Source: Spirogloea muscicola (Eukaryota; Streptophyta; Zygnematophyceae; Spirogloeales; Spirogloeaceae). From it: 64,000 nucleotides of DNA. Shown here one piece after another: positions 33,379 to 45,325 of the stretch (position 1 is its first letter; each line of letters begins with the position of its first letter). The notes under the pieces are model-generated. The model was not told where the DNA came from. It saw only the letters and a list, made by a program, of their open reading frames with translations, and did not search any database. Both the position numbers and the translations under genes were made by a program. The stretch lies in the NCBI GenBank assembly GCA_009602725.1, contig WELB01000039.1, forward strand, positions 406,749 through 470,748, written 5' to 3'.

Positions 33379-36300
33379 TTATTTGGCCAAAGTTCTCCAT
33401 GTTCTCTGAAGGGCCAGCTGGGCCTTGCGGACTGTGGCCATCTCCTGAGCAACTGCTTGCAGTGCGTGCTGCTGTGCTGATGCATACTCCTGTTGGTGCA
33501 AAAACCACCGAGAGTCAACTAAACCAGTAGCAGATCTGCAAGTCGTTCTTGCTTGAAAAATCTGAAAGCAGGTGAGACATTATCCGTAATACAAGGCCCT
33601 GTAGCATAAAGCTCTAGAAGAAAGCAAGCCTTTACTTTATGTTAAGCCAAGCAGTACCGTGCTAGCCAGGGTCGCTTTGCCATCGGGGCTCTGTTTCACA
33701 GGGTAACTTGCAAGCTTGCTTTCAAATGTCACCAGTAGGTGCTCTAGTACCTGCACAGCAGAGATGCATTACTAAAGTCTACTGGGTCTTCAAGGAGAGT
33801 GTGTCCTACTTTCAAGCATGAAATCGAATGCAAGAGTGCAAGTACTGGGGATTAGTTGCTTTACTTTGAACTTGGCTACTGCAGCAAGTAAGCATTACAG
33901 TAGGAAAACGAAAATGGCAAAGAGAGGATGCAAGTGCCAAAGCTTTGGCCGCAAGGCTCAGATTGCCGTACTTGGACCTCGTTTTGTGAGCTGATGCGCC
34001 TGGAGCAGCGAGCAAGACAGGAAGTGGCAGAGTGGCCACGACCCCACCCAAGTTGCTTTAACTCCGCCCCTGAGGCCAGGAGAGCGCGAGTCCAGGCCAT
34101 CACCTCCAAGCTAACTCCAGAAGGCAGCAGCGTGAAGACGGCACTTTCTGAAGTGGCCAACATTACGCCCAATAAATCAGAAAGAACAAGAACTCTCCTA
34201 CAGAAGAAGCAGTGACAAGCATACCTGCATTACATATCAAGCAATTCAAGCATGAACATCCTTAGCTTGATACTGCAGTAGCCACACTACTCATGCTAAA
34301 GCTTGGGAAAGGTACCAATGGGAAAGCCGGCAGCTGCTAGGAGTGAGGAGTTTGACTTAGCGGCGGGAGGGCCAAGGTCAACTGCCTGCCCCACTAGACA
34401 ACAAATTAGCGAAGTGAAGGCAGGCACAACCCCTTCTGAAAAGGTGATGCAAAAGAGACGTTAGATTACTGCCTGACTGGATGCTGGCTCATGCTGGCAA
34501 TGCTGCCAGGGGAATGAAGTCCAAGTAATGTACTGCAAAAACGTCAAGAGTAATCACCATGAAGTCTACTGCAGTGTTTGGATGGTTGGACAAAGCGAAT
34601 CCATAGTCGAGGAATAGCTGGCCAGCACTCAGGTGTGGCCCGTACGAGTCAAACACCTGCTCCCCAGCTCTGTAGCTTCTGTGTGCCCGTAGTGTAGCAG
34701 ACCTTGACGTATAATCATATGTAAGACAAGACTCTCGACCTGCCACACTGCTGTGGTTCAACATGTCTGCGTATGGCACCAAGGTCAGCGTCTCCTCATC
34801 CTGCATAACAGACATATACGTTGACACAAAATCAACAGCAGGACAGGTAAAGGAGAATGATGGACAGTGTTTGCAACTCTACACATTCTATGCCAAGGTC
34901 TCCACAAATGTCAAAGTGAGCATAACTTTCAATTGTAAGCTTATCACTTCTGCGCAAGAGCAATAGGAAGGGTTCTGTAGAATGTGACTAAGCTAGCTCT
35001 GTAACATCTCGATGGCTGGCATTCACTAAAAGTACATGCTACATTGAGGTCACTTGGGAATATGAGTAGGACCTCACAGTTACCAAGATATACGGAAAAG
35101 GAGCGACTCAAGAGGATAGCGGCCGCCCAACAAACACCCTCTTTTGTCAAGAATTTGCTGGAATATGTAAGATCCAAGTTGGCACAACCTGCAGCAATGC
35201 TGATTGCATCCCAGTCACCTCTGCACTAATCCAGTCACGGTCAGAAGATGCGAAACTTCTCAACACCTTCACCATTGAGGAAAGAGGGATCTGTCATGGC
35301 GTATGTATAAGTGGCAGCAATCAGACTGAGCCAGAAATCTCAGGCTTCTTACTTGCACTGCATCAGGCGCCGGTGTAGAGCCAAGCAACTGCGTTCCTTG
35401 CAGCAGAGTTTCTTGCAAGTCCTGGTGCACATGCCATGCAATGAATGGCTTTTATAATCACGACTGAGCAACTCTGTAATATGCAATGCATGCGGATGGC
35501 TAGCAAGTCGGCATTGCAGTATAATGAGAGGTTACCCTCCTTCCTGCACTTGATCAAATTACCATTGGCCACATCAGAGGGTGGTTGTGCTGCAGCTCCT
35601 CCTCACAAGGTAGAGAATCAATGTAGGGGTGCCAGAAGCTACTATTCCCAAGAGACCTCTCATAGAGGAGATGGAAGCAGAGGGCTTGCCAAGAGGACAG
35701 ATTCGCCTGCCTTATGGCAGGCCCGATGCTTGGGCAGGCATTGGCTGTCTGCCACCAGTGGAAGGGAAAGCAGCATCAGGGGCCACACTGGTACAGCCCA
35801 AACCTGAACGTAAAGCGAGATTCCCTTCCGCATGACGTTGTCATTGGCGTGGCAAGCAAATTGGGTGTATGGCACACAGAATTTCAGGAAGTGGGACAGG
35901 AAGTGGAGCTGAGGTCTACTTTCAGGGCTTCGTGATCAACCTCAATGGACATGAATGCCGCCCTTGGAACATCAACAACGACGTCCAACTTTTGTACACC
36001 GCCCGGTCCAGCAATGCAACCGTAGCCTGCGAAGCCGAGAGGGCCGTCTTTCTTGCTGGTAGAGTAGACCAAGCTCAGGTTGCAAGCATCATGCCCCAGC
36101 CCGGCCAACCAGCTTTGCAAGGATGCAGCCTTCTTCTCAGGCGATTCAGACCCTGTTCCGTGCAAACAAAGGCAATGCTATTCAACACTCTTTGCTTCAG
36201 CCTGTTGTTCCACTGCATCGAGCAAGCAAATGCTCCTGAGGAAGTAGCAGCAGGTGGCGTTTGCTGCGGGACAACAAGAAGAAGGCTCGACCCTCACTCT

Positions 36301-36382
36301 TCAGTCTCAAGGCCCTGTGGGGTGGTGATGGGACCTCGGCAGCCGCCCAAGTCACCAGCCCCGGCAGCACGGCTGCGTGCAT
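33379..36382 (-). CDS. SET-domain methyltransferase, RuBisCO LSMT/SETD-like
   Basis: Firm exons: 36298-36382 (ATG), 35920-36152, 35563-35748, 35353-35421, one near 35050-35180 (FLTKEGVCWAAAILLSRSFS), one from 34800 downward, one near 34050-34165 (SGVSLEVMAWTRALLASGAE) and a terminal exon ending at 33379. SET hallmarks are LVPYADMLNHSS, EQVFDSYGPHLSAGQLFLDY and GFALSNHP. The earlier parts (GPAIRQANLSSWQALCFHLL, FWHPYIDSLP, LLQGTQLL) follow the order of plant RuBisCO large-subunit methyltransferases. The C-terminal helical part (QQHALQAVAQEMATVRKAQL) fits the substrate-binding domain. Family members methylate lysines in RuBisCO, fructose-bisphosphate aldolase or, in SETD3/6, other proteins. The exon joins between 34944 and 35350, and between 33500 and 34500, are approximate. 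Confidence 0.85.
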
Positions 36383-36629
36383 GAGTGGCAGCGTGTGCGG
36401 GAGCGTGCCGCAGGCTACTTTACCTCCTCCACTCTGACTCTGCTGCAGACGGCAAGCTGTGTCACATCAGCTGAGATGCAAGCTTCTTAGCTGCACTGAC
36501 AAAATGACCTTCAGTCTCATACGCCAAGCATTGCTTGACCTTGATCAGATGAGCATGCACTCTGAGCAAACGCAGCAGGCCTTGGTAGTGGGCCAGCTAC
36601 CCAAGTCCGCTTCGCTGGTCCGTTGTGGG

Positions 36630-37093
36630 CTAGGCCGCCTCCGGCCCGTCCTTGGCGGCGCGAAGCTGCGCCAGACGCTGTTGCCGGCGCCGCACCTCGG
36701 CAAGCTCCTGCTCCGTCGGCGAGAAGAGGGTGTCGTACAAAAACTTCTGGAGCTGCAGTGACAGCGGTAACAGGGGTCACTCGCTGCAGCTCAGCAGCTG
36801 GCGGCCATCTCCGCAGCTCCGCGGAGATGGCCCAACAACCCAACAAATGCGCACACTGCTGGCGGCCACCATGGCTGCTTCCAGCGCGCCAGGGCCTTGC
36901 GGACAGCGAGCAGCAGAGAAAAGGAGTGTGTGTTGAGTGATGGAGGGTTCGAGTGATGAGCAGCGGGCGAGGTTTTAGCTCGCACCGGCGCGAGGGCGTG
37001 CTGGCGGCCGCCGAAGTCGGAGGCGAGCAGCGCGGCGGCGGCGGCGGCCGTGAGCAGCGCCGTCGCCACCCGCATCCGCCGGTCGAAGTCCAT
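36630..37093 (-). CDS. Small 76-residue protein with N-terminal hydrophobic segment
   Basis: Two exons, 36986-37093 and 36630-36752, phase 0 with clean GT-AG borders. Residues 1-36 (MDFDRRMRVATALLTAAAAA…) include a short Ala/Leu-rich hydrophobic stretch. Residues 37-76 start LQKFLYDTLFSPTEQELAEV and end in a charged helix (RRRQQRLAQLRAAK). The layout suggests a single-pass membrane or organelle-targeted small protein. I do not recognise the family. The ATG sits directly after a (CCG)n run at 37097-37136 that would lie in the 5' UTR. It is divergent with the homocysteine methyltransferase gene. Confidence 0.6.
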
Positions 37094-37096
37094 GCC

Positions 37097-37097
37097 C

Positions 37098-37128
<31 letters not shown>

Positions 37129-37136
37129 CGCTGCCG
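37097..37136. repeat. (CCG)n microsatellite in 5' UTR
   Basis: A near-perfect CCG run immediately upstream (on the minus strand) of the 76-residue gene's ATG. Confidence 0.8.
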
Positions 37137-37249
37137 CTGCGAGGCGCAGTGTGGATGAGGTGACTGCGAAGCCCTGAATCCTGTACTAGTGCACTCGCAG
37201 GCCAACCGAGTGCAACACCAAGTGGAAATATAAACATTTAATCCAGGAG

Positions 37250-37360
37250 AACGCGGCTGCTGATATGCAGGGGTGGCTGTGAAGCCAGTGCATAGTAATG
37301 CAAACAGCTTCGTCCAGTGTAAGGCTATGGCTGTGAGAGGCCAGCCAGAAAATTGGAATG
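37250..37360 (-). repeat. Family A fragments
   Basis: Two partial arms in minus orientation (GGGGTGGCTGTGAAGCCAG; GGCTATGGCTGTGAGAGGCC AGCC). A plus arm, GGGCTGGCCATTCACGATCC, lies at about 37690-37730, upstream of the HMT coding core. Confidence 0.5.
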
Positions 37361-37524
37361 CACAAAGCATGGAGAGGGAAATTGGAGTGAACCTAACTCA
37401 NGCCATGCAATGGCGGTGGCGGCGGCAGCCGCCGGGCCGCGACGCCACCGCCGCCGCCGCCGCCGCCGAGGGCAACGAGCCGATGGCCGCTTCCGTTGCT
37501 GGCCGGTGAGGCCCCACCCGGCCC

Positions 37525-40132
37525 ATGCCGCTCGCCGAGCAGTCTCGCGGAGCTCGGCTAAGTCGCTCGGCTTCGCAACGCCGGGCCTGTGGACACAACC
37601 GGCGCCACAATGGCAGAGCTACACCATCTCATGCATGGCTGTGCGGTCTTGGCTCCTTCCGGCCCTTTGGACCTTGTTCATTCCTTCTGGGCTGGCCATT
37701 CACGATCCCCGCCCCCTTTGGAAGAGCTCACGCCGTCCTGACGCTAACGGCGAGTAGCGAACGGCGGGGTGTCGTCTTGGCTATCGGTTGCTGTGGCGCT
37801 ACTGGCTGTGGCGGCGTCCATGGCCTGACGCTGTGCTCAGCGCCCTGCAGGCCCCCGCAGTCGACGCTGGCGGCGTCGAGGAGTCCCCCTGCAGTTGCGG
37901 CCCGCGCGAGCCAGAGCCCCACCACGCCAGCCACTGACGTACTGCAGGAGCTGCTGCAAAGCAATGGCGGTTTCGGCGTCGTGGACGGCGCACTGGGCAC
38001 CGAGCTTGAGGCCAGGGGCGCCGTCCTCGTCGACCCTCTCTGGAGCGCCAAGTGCCTGCTCAACGACGACCTCTGCGACCTCGTCCGGCAGGTGCTCTGG
38101 TCAGCTGCAACTTGGGAAGCTGGCAAACTACTGACAGTTGTGATTATCTTATCATCACTTGCATGGGCGTCCTTCAGCTCCAATGCAGAAGCTGATATAC
38201 AGAGGCCCAGCTCGTCCCGCCCTTAGCAGCGCACCTGGACCATATTAAGAGAGGGGATTGTAATCTGTGCCTTTCAGGTCCATTTGGATTACCTACGCGC
38301 AGGCGCCGACATCATCATCTCAGCGTCATACCAGGTGAACGTCGCAATCAGCTGCTGGTGCAGCGATTGCAAATAATATATCTCGTTGGCTGCCAAACTC
38401 ACTGTGTGGAGTGTAGTAGAGAGAAGAGTTACGCTGTGAGCATGAAGGGAGGCCAAGCCGAGCCAATACACCATCATAGAAAGGCAGAGGAAGTGCAGAG
38501 AACGGGCCCCACAAAATGAGATTATAGGCTGACAGGGCTTAGTATACAGGGCATTGGCACAGCTGGAGGAGGGGCTTTGTTGCCACGAGCAAGTGAGTGT
38601 GTAGAGATGACAGAAGGAAGAGACTGTAGAGACAGAAGTAGAAACGACACACGCTTGAAGATTGTTGTTGTCTTTCAGGCAACAATTCAAGGGTTTATGC
38701 AGCAGGGGTTCAGCCAGAGAGAGTCAGAAGAGCTACTGGTGAAGAGCGTCCAGCTAGCTATGGAGGCCAGGGACCTCTTCTGCAGCGAGCAGGCGAGCAC
38801 GCCTCAACGGCATGGGTCTGCTCGGCCTAGGCCGCTTGTGGCTGCATCTGTGGGTAGTTATGGAGCGTACCTTGCTGATGGTTCAGAATACAGGTACCCC
38901 GGCAAATCATGCTGAGGATTACAGACTTTGAGTCTGCTAAAAAACTGTCAAGGACCATAGCCATTATGTTACAATGGCTGTTGATGGATTGTCATCTGAA
39001 ATTGCTCTCCTTTCTTGGACACTGCATGTCTAGTTTACCTTGTCTGCCTTCACAGAAGCTCGGGGAGCATACCTTGACCATACATAAAATAACATTCTCA
39101 GAAGAGCAAGCATCCATTATAACTGCAGTTATCTGCTTGGTGCAGTGGTGATTATGGGCCGGATGTGACTGTGGAGGTCCTCATGAACTTCCACAGGCGA
39201 CGAATGGAGGTCCTCGCAGACTCTGGGGCTGATCTGCTTGCTATTGAGACAATCCCGTCCCTCCAAGAAGGTGAGGTGAGTCAATAGATGTTGAATGTGT
39301 CCTTGCACTTACCTCTTCATCACTAGCTGTGGTCACAAGGGTTAGGGAGCCAACACTGTGTCTTTTGTCAGAACTTAGTGACATACAAGGCCTAGGGTAT
39401 GGATTAGGCATTTGGTGTATCTTGCTCTTGACTACAGAGGTGAGCCTTTTCTGCAGGCCTTTGTGAGGTTGTTAGAGGAGGGAGAGAGCTGGAAGGTACC
39501 AGCGTGGCTCTCCTTCAACTCGCTGAATGGCAGCACTGTGGTGAGGGGTGATGCTTTTGAGGACTGCATTGCTCTCGGCGAGCGATGTAAGCAGGTGGTG
39601 GCAGTTGGCATCAACTGCACACCCCCTCAGTACGTCTCTGACCTGCTTCGTCTCAGCACCAAGGTTAGCCAGCTCATCTTCAACGAGCATTGTCTGCACG
39701 GTCTGAGAATTGCAGCTTCAGGGACACCTACAAGCTGGACAGTCGTCTTGTTTACCTGATGAATATGTACGTTTCGTGCATGTCAGCCGTAAGCCATTGG
39801 ACCAATTCCTGTGGTTATTGCTTGTGGTACAGGTCACAAGCAAACCTCTGGTTGTATATCCAAACAAAGGAGAGACATATAATGGAGAGACGAAACACTG
39901 GACGGTAAAGCCTTCACCAACTTCCCACTCCGATGACATTTGACTGTATACGAAGTGCACCTGACATTTAAGCGCTAGATTATCCACTGTGCAGGCGCCC
40001 ACAGGCGAGTTGGACAATGGATTTGTATCATTCTTGCCAGAGTGGCGAGAGGCTGGTGCTTCACTCATCGGAGGCTGCTGCCAAACCACGCCAAACAGCA
40101 TCAAGGCAATCGCTGCAGCCCTCAGAGCATGA
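37525..40132 (+). CDS. Homocysteine S-methyltransferase
   Basis: Seven exons: up to 38091, 38278-38334, 38679-38893, 39146-39275, 39457-39663, 39833-39904 and 39995-40132, all in phase. Conserved blocks are GGFGVVDGALGTELEARGA, LRAGADIIISASYQATIQGF, ADLLAIETIPSLQE, VAVGINCTPPQYV, KPLVVYPNKGETY and LIGGCCQTTPNSI. The Cys of GINCT and the two Cys of GGCC are the zinc/thiolate ligands of the family. It transfers a methyl group (S-methylmethionine or AdoMet in plants) to homocysteine, giving methionine. The 5' end is uncertain: the frame is open from an ATG at 37525, but it crosses a family A repeat arm, so the true start may be in an upstream exon or further 3'. The first confident residues are near 37926. 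Confidence 0.92.
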
Positions 40133-40139
40133 CTTTACT

Positions 40140-41040
40140 TACTTCAGATTGAGTGTAATCTGCTGGACAATTTTGTAACAAATGTACACTAGAGGTCATT
40201 GCAGAATGAGGCATGTTAGGATTATCACTCCAGCACAGGATTTGCATCCTGTATAACTGTGCAAGTCACCGCATGCTACTGGCAGGCTGTTGCCTTCTAT
40301 GAATCACATGACATTAGTGACTCCCCACCAGGCTGGACTTTAACAACTTGCAATCCGCCTGTATTGGGCATGCAGTTAACATCCATATAAGGTTCTAAAG
40401 GATGTGGTAGTATGTGCATGGGCACTATGCATACAAGCTCCGAGGGAAATATGTGCAGTCAATTTAATGCTCACTCACTTGTCAAAATTTATACAACACG
40501 GTGCCCCTGCCAACTGCACCTTTGCAAGCAGCAAAGATTTTCAGACCATCAGCACTCGTAAGAGCAAATGGGTTGTACATCATAAGCGGGGGGGGGCTGG
40601 CCACCTAGCCATGTCAAATGCTGCAGGTCTGCTACACTGATGGTAGGAAATGCGGCGGCTTTAGAACTATGAAGAGTACACAATCAGCTAATGTGCTGAA
40701 TGTGTATGCGACGCTCAAAAATGACCAACCAATGACCAAAATGACCCGACAGTCCACTTAGGGTTGCCTGGGTCTGGAACTTGTTTGCATAAAGCTAATG
40801 TCTAGTGGGTACGTTTTAACTGGACCTGGCAGCAACTGAGCAATCTACACATCAGTGATACACCAGAAGATTGGTCTCTATGCTTGGTTGAAGACTCGGT
40901 TGTAGCACACTACGCTTTGTACTTGATGACCTCAAGAGTGACCGATATCACAAGGCGGAGAGGTCATCTGCAATGCAGTGGCGCTTGAACCATGGCTCGT
41001 TGACAGAATGGCAAAAGTTGGAGGCTGCTGCTTCTTGAGG
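40140..41040. other. Intergenic interval
   Basis: No supported coding or RNA gene. It contains the likely 3' ends of the convergent HMT (plus) and TAXIMIN-type (minus) genes. Confidence 0.5.
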
Positions 41041-41042
41041 AT

Positions 41043-41401
41043 CTAACAGGGAATTGTGGAGGTGAACCAGATCATGATGTCCACCGGGGCTCGGATGAGA
41101 GCAATGGCCAGCTCAATGAGCAGCGTGACACAAACGCAGCAGGGGCATATGCAGCTGATGAACGTCCTAGAGGAAGCAGCAGCAGGTACGTTGTGTCAGT
41201 GTAGGCTTCATTGGCTGTCAGGTTATGACCAAGTCGCCAAGAGGAGTTGCGATACCATACATTGGGGAGTGCTGCTGGTGTTAAACTGCTGCTGGTGTTG
41301 AGGGCAGCGGTGCTCACCCCACCACCCAAATGACTATGCCGATGATGGACAGCAGCACGCCAACGAGCATGAATGGAAGGCCAATGAGGAAGCCCAGCGG
41401 C
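41043..41401 (-). CDS. TAXIMIN-type cysteine-rich peptide (first exon not located)
   Basis: Two exons, 41318-41401 and 41043-41166, join in phase. They encode RPLGFLIGLPFMLVGVLLSI, IGIVIWVVGTFISCICPCCV, CVTLLIELAIALIRAPVDIM and IWFTSTIPC-stop. This is the core and exact C-terminal pattern of plant TAXIMIN signalling peptides: CRPLGFLLGLPF, the CICPCC cluster and the final WFTSxIPC. Plant TAX1/TAX2 influence organ separation and metabolism. The product is small, hydrophobic and Cys-rich. The 5' exon with the family's short Cys-containing start lies upstream, somewhere in 41402-42300, and was not found. It is divergent with the prefoldin-like gene. Confidence 0.85.
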
Positions 41402-41889
41402 CTGGACACAGTTTGCACACTTGCAAGAATGAGCGAAAGGAGGAAAGCACGCGAGGAGGGATCACGGGGAGGGAGAGAGGAAGCACTTGAGGGCAGGATG
41501 GAGGAAGAACGGCAAGCAAGTGGGTTGGGTAGGGGGGGAAGGAGAGAAGGAGGTAGAGAGGGAGGCCGCAAGAGAGAGGGAAAGAGGGCTCGAGGGTGTG
41601 GAAGCCCAGTCGTTGCACAGGCGTCAGTGCCAGCCAAGCACAGCAGTGCAGCTGACAGCAGCCAATCTTGCCCAGACCATCATGAGAGGGAACCTTGCAA
41701 AACTTAGACAAGTTGCTGTCTCTTAATCTGCTGCGTGTGTCTTCATGCACGCGCCTTAGTCGCGAGTTGTGTCGGGTCGACGCGCGCACGGGTCGCTAGG
41801 ACCGCTCAGACAATCAAGGAGATCCAGGGGACTTGAAGGAAGTCACGAGTTTCACCCACCGGCAGCCATCGTCGTCAGCCATCTGCGCC

Positions 41890-42560
41890 GCCTTAATGCC
41901 GCAGGGCCTGCTGTTTCACTTCAAATTTGCGCTTCAAGTGGGAGGGCGAGCAAGCAGGCCCACGCGCCGGGCCCGCGACATCAGCGGCTGTCGCGTCGGC
42001 TCCTTGGCACGGCCCTCGTGGGCAGCCAGCCGCCTTGCCGTTAAGTTTGCGAGCGGCCCCACGGGGTGCGGCCGCGACGGCCGTGATGGGCGGCCGCGCC
42101 ACTGGGCGGCCCTACGACGCGGAGGAGGCGCAGGCCCAGAGAAGGCGATGGGGGCGGAAAGAGAGAGAGAGGCGGAGGAGGCGAGGCGGTGAGGGGGGGG
42201 CGGGGGCGGGCGCCTGTCACCGCGGGCGGCGGGGGGCTGCCATGTTCTCTCAGAGCTTCCCCGACTCCCCGACCTCCAGCCAGGTCTCTGTTCTATTCCT
42301 CTGGTGCTTCTCCGTGCCACTCCTCCCTGGGGTGCAGGGGGTCCCCCTCGCGGCCCCACACACGCAACGGCGCGCGGGGGTGTGGTGGTGCCGCCTCCCG
42401 AGACGGCGGGGGACTGCGCCGTCCCGCCGTCTCGGCCTCCCTTTCACCCCAATGGCGACGCGCGCCCTCTAACGACTCGCTTTCCACGGCCCCCGCCCCC
42501 TTTTGGGGCCGTCTCGGCACCCCACTCATCTAACGACGCCCGTGGCCGTGAAGGCGCCTG
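41890..42560. other. GC-rich divergent promoter region
   Basis: GC-rich, with purine and pyrimidine tracts, between the TAXIMIN-type gene (minus) and the prefoldin-like gene (plus). Open frames overlap on both strands without family motifs. It probably holds first exons, UTRs and promoters. Confidence 0.35.
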
Positions 42561-42779
42561 CTCCACGGCGCCGCTTCTCGACATCCATGGCCGCGCAGCC
42601 CTCCGCCGCCGCCGCCGCGCCGCGCGCCCGAGCACCCGCGGAGGCCAAGGCAGGCGGCCCCCGCGCCGCGCTGCTGCCCTGCCGCCTCCCTGCCGCCGTC
42701 CCCTTCCCAATCTGTAGCTCCATATATCGTTCGATATGGCTGACGGCGAGCGGCGCTGCTGCGGGCGTGCCGCTGCCAG

Positions 42780-43780
42780 GCGCGGGAGCTGGAGGTGGCG
42801 TGCGCCGAGCTGCGCGCCCTGCCGGCGCACCGGGTGAGAGCCCCCTCGAAACCCTGACCCTGAACCCCTAAAACCCTGAACCCTCCCTTTGCCCGCCAGT
42901 CAGGCCCTCCGCCTTATCCACGGCCGTAGACGCCCGCCTGGGACCACGCCTCCGCGCTGTCGTGCTTCCTGATGTCGGCTGCGTGGCTGTCGTCGTCAAA
43001 AGCCCGCCGGGCCGCCGAGATGGCGCCGTCGCGGCCGCAGTGGATGAACCCAACTCGTGGTTGTCGCACCAGTGTAGACTGATGGATCTCGTTGTGTGCC
43101 GAGCTCCGGGCGCCCAGCTCAGCTCTCTGTGCCGGTGCTTCTCGAGCACCACGCAGCCGCCAGTCTCAGCGCGCCGAGCCGTTGGGCGTGCAGGAGGTCT
43201 ACCTGCAGAGCTCGGGCATCTTCTTCCTCTCAGACAAGCGCGCCTCCCTGAGCCGGCAGCAGAGTGAGGCCCACAGTCCTGGCCCATAGTTTGATGGGCT
43301 AGGAAGAAATGTTTCACGCCCTGCTCTGAGCACTCTGGAGCCTTGACCATTGACCCTCACTGTCGTCAATACCCATATATCTTACTTTCGACACTTGACA
43401 AGACCCCTTAATTGTGAATGCCTGACAGCCTTAAAGTCTTCAAAACAAATCTCTCAAAGCCTTTGGCCCCAGAATGTAGGCTCGGTCTGTGAAGTCCGTA
43501 CTTCCAACCTCAGGCCGTCTCGTTATCGTGCGATGCCGGTGCTGCATGCATAAGGTGCTGAGCACTTTGGCACTCCCGCACGCAGCCAATGGGACCTTCT
43601 GCAGCAGAAGGCTGTGGAGCCATGGTCGCCGGCATTGCACTGCTTGTGTGAGCGGTGGCCTTGTCCTTCTTGCTCCGTGGTTGAAAGGGCCACGTCAATA
43701 GCTGACCTGTAAATGATGCGTCTGACGCATGTCCAGAGGAGCTGGAGAAGCTCAAGCGGCAACTTGTAAAGAAAACCTGA
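42780..43780 (+). CDS. Small prefoldin-like (ASDURF-like) coiled-coil protein
   Basis: Three exons in phase: about 42780-42833 (ARELEVACAELRALPAHR), 43194-43263 (EVYLQSSGIFFLSDKRASLS RQQ) and 43737-43780 (KELEKLKRQLVKKT-stop). A helix, a VYxQxxxIFFLSDK hairpin strand and a second helix form the prefoldin beta-type plan. The central motif resembles the human ASDURF microprotein (RKVYRQQ…NIFFLADR), a subunit of the PAQosome prefoldin-like module. That match is from memory and needs a search. The 5' end is unresolved; an ATG at 42587 opens an Ala-rich frame that could feed in through another intron. A telomere-like tract follows the first donor. Confidence 0.55.
42848..42887. repeat. Telomere-like tract in intron
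   Basis: CCCTGACCCTGAACCCCTAA then AACCCTGAACCC starts 15 bases after the donor at 42834 of the prefoldin-like gene. Confidence 0.7.
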
Positions 43781-44276
43781 GGCACCAGTCGTGAAAGATC
43801 CCGTCCGAGGTCAGCCTGCAGGACTCCACTTCACATGTTTGAGACCATAGCTTAGATGTGACACTACTATTTGGACTGAGCTGATTGGAGTTGATCCTTA
43901 GCGTGGATCACTAATAAACTCTCCTTGTCACTGTCCAATGCTCATTGCATCTGTTCATTGACCTGCAAAAACTCCAGCATTCAACTTTGGCCCATTGCAT
44001 TACAGGTCATTGATTGATGTTCAATAGCCTTTGAAGTTGACGCCAAGCAGAGGGCCCACGACACATATTCCAATTTGTGAAGTGACGTGCAGCAGCAGCC
44101 CTACTCTGAAAATGGCTGTCCTTCAGATGACACCATGGGTTCACCCGCCCCTTGGCTACTCTCTAAGGCTCTGCGTCCAGCCTGAAAGCAGGGCACTTCA
44201 ACATACTCACCGATTGGTGCTCGGGACTTGTCTTGTGTTACTGCAACAGAATCTGAAAGAGCGGAGACATTTTCAG

Positions 44277-45325
44277 AGGGGTGTCTGGAGGGCAGTGCTG
44301 GGAGGCACGGGTGAGGATGCTGCTGATGGCTCAAAGGACTCGGCGGCAAGTGAGGGCCGGGACAGCGAGCAGCAGCAGCCATGGCAGGGTGCACTGTTCT
44401 TCCGACGGGGCAAGGGCCGGCACCTGGAGCTGGCCACGACGCTGGAGCGGCTGCATCTGGCAAAGCTCTCTTCACAGCTCTCTCGGGACTTGGCCCTGCA
44501 GATGGGCCTCAAAGATGTCAGCATGAGCATTGACAGAAGTGACGGTGGCAATGGTGGCGGCGAAGGTGGCAGCGGGCCCACGCCTGTGCTCGTCTCAGTG
44601 GATGTGGAGCAGGATGGTGCTGACATCCGGCTGGAGGGGACCCTTAGGACGGCCATCACTGTGAGGTGCAACAGGTGAGGGCCAAATCTACTAGCTCATC
44701 AACGCCTTTGTCAATTGGAAGTCCTGATTGCTGTGAACGGGCTTAGGACCCTGACGTTTAAGGACTTGCTAATTTCTTGATTCCAAGAAGAGCCGGTCAG
44801 CTGATACTTAATGCCATTCAGCTTGCATATAGTGCGTGATTCAGCTCTGCCGCTATCTATTGCCCCCACAGGTGCTTGGCGTTGGTGGCAGAGCGTGTGC
44901 TGGCAGATGTCAGCCTCAAACTTACGGAGAGGCCCGTAGAGGAGCCCGCGGAGCGCAGTCTCGGTGTTGTCCTGAGCAAGGACAGCAGCTGGGCTCCCAG
45001 TGACACCGACGAGCCTGCTGATGGCGTGCTGGACATTGACCTTGATGACCGGCTCCACTTCCCGGCGACAGCGCAGGAGGTTGATATCTCCACATATATT
45101 CGTGACTCAGTCCATTTAGAGATGCCAATTAGAAAGTTGTGCCGGGAGGCCTGCCGGGGCCTCTGCATAGTATGCGGAGTGAACCTGAACAAGGCGCCGT
45201 GCCGCTGCAAGGTGGGCCCAGCTTCCACGATCGGCCCACAACCCACGAACAGGCAGTGGGGGCTGCTGGAGCAGCTGAAGGCTCAGATGCAGGACGAGGA
45301 GAAAAGGAGGCAATCTGGATCTTGA
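44277..45325 (+). CDS. DUF177 (YceD-type) protein, probably plastid rRNA accumulation factor
   Basis: Two exons, 44277-44674 and 44872-45325, join with an AG|G split codon; an upstream exon carrying the start and transit peptide was not identified. The C-terminal half has the DUF177 cysteine signature: VRCNRCLALVAERV, then LCREACRGLCIVCGVNLNKA and CRC. The N-terminal half contains LSRDLALQMGLKDVS and an SVDVEQDGADIRLEGTL strand pattern typical of the YceD fold. Bacterial YceD is encoded next to rpmF, and plant DUF177 proteins are required for plastid 23S/4.5S rRNA accumulation, so this is probably a plastid ribosome factor. It ends KRRQSGS-stop. Confidence 0.85.
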
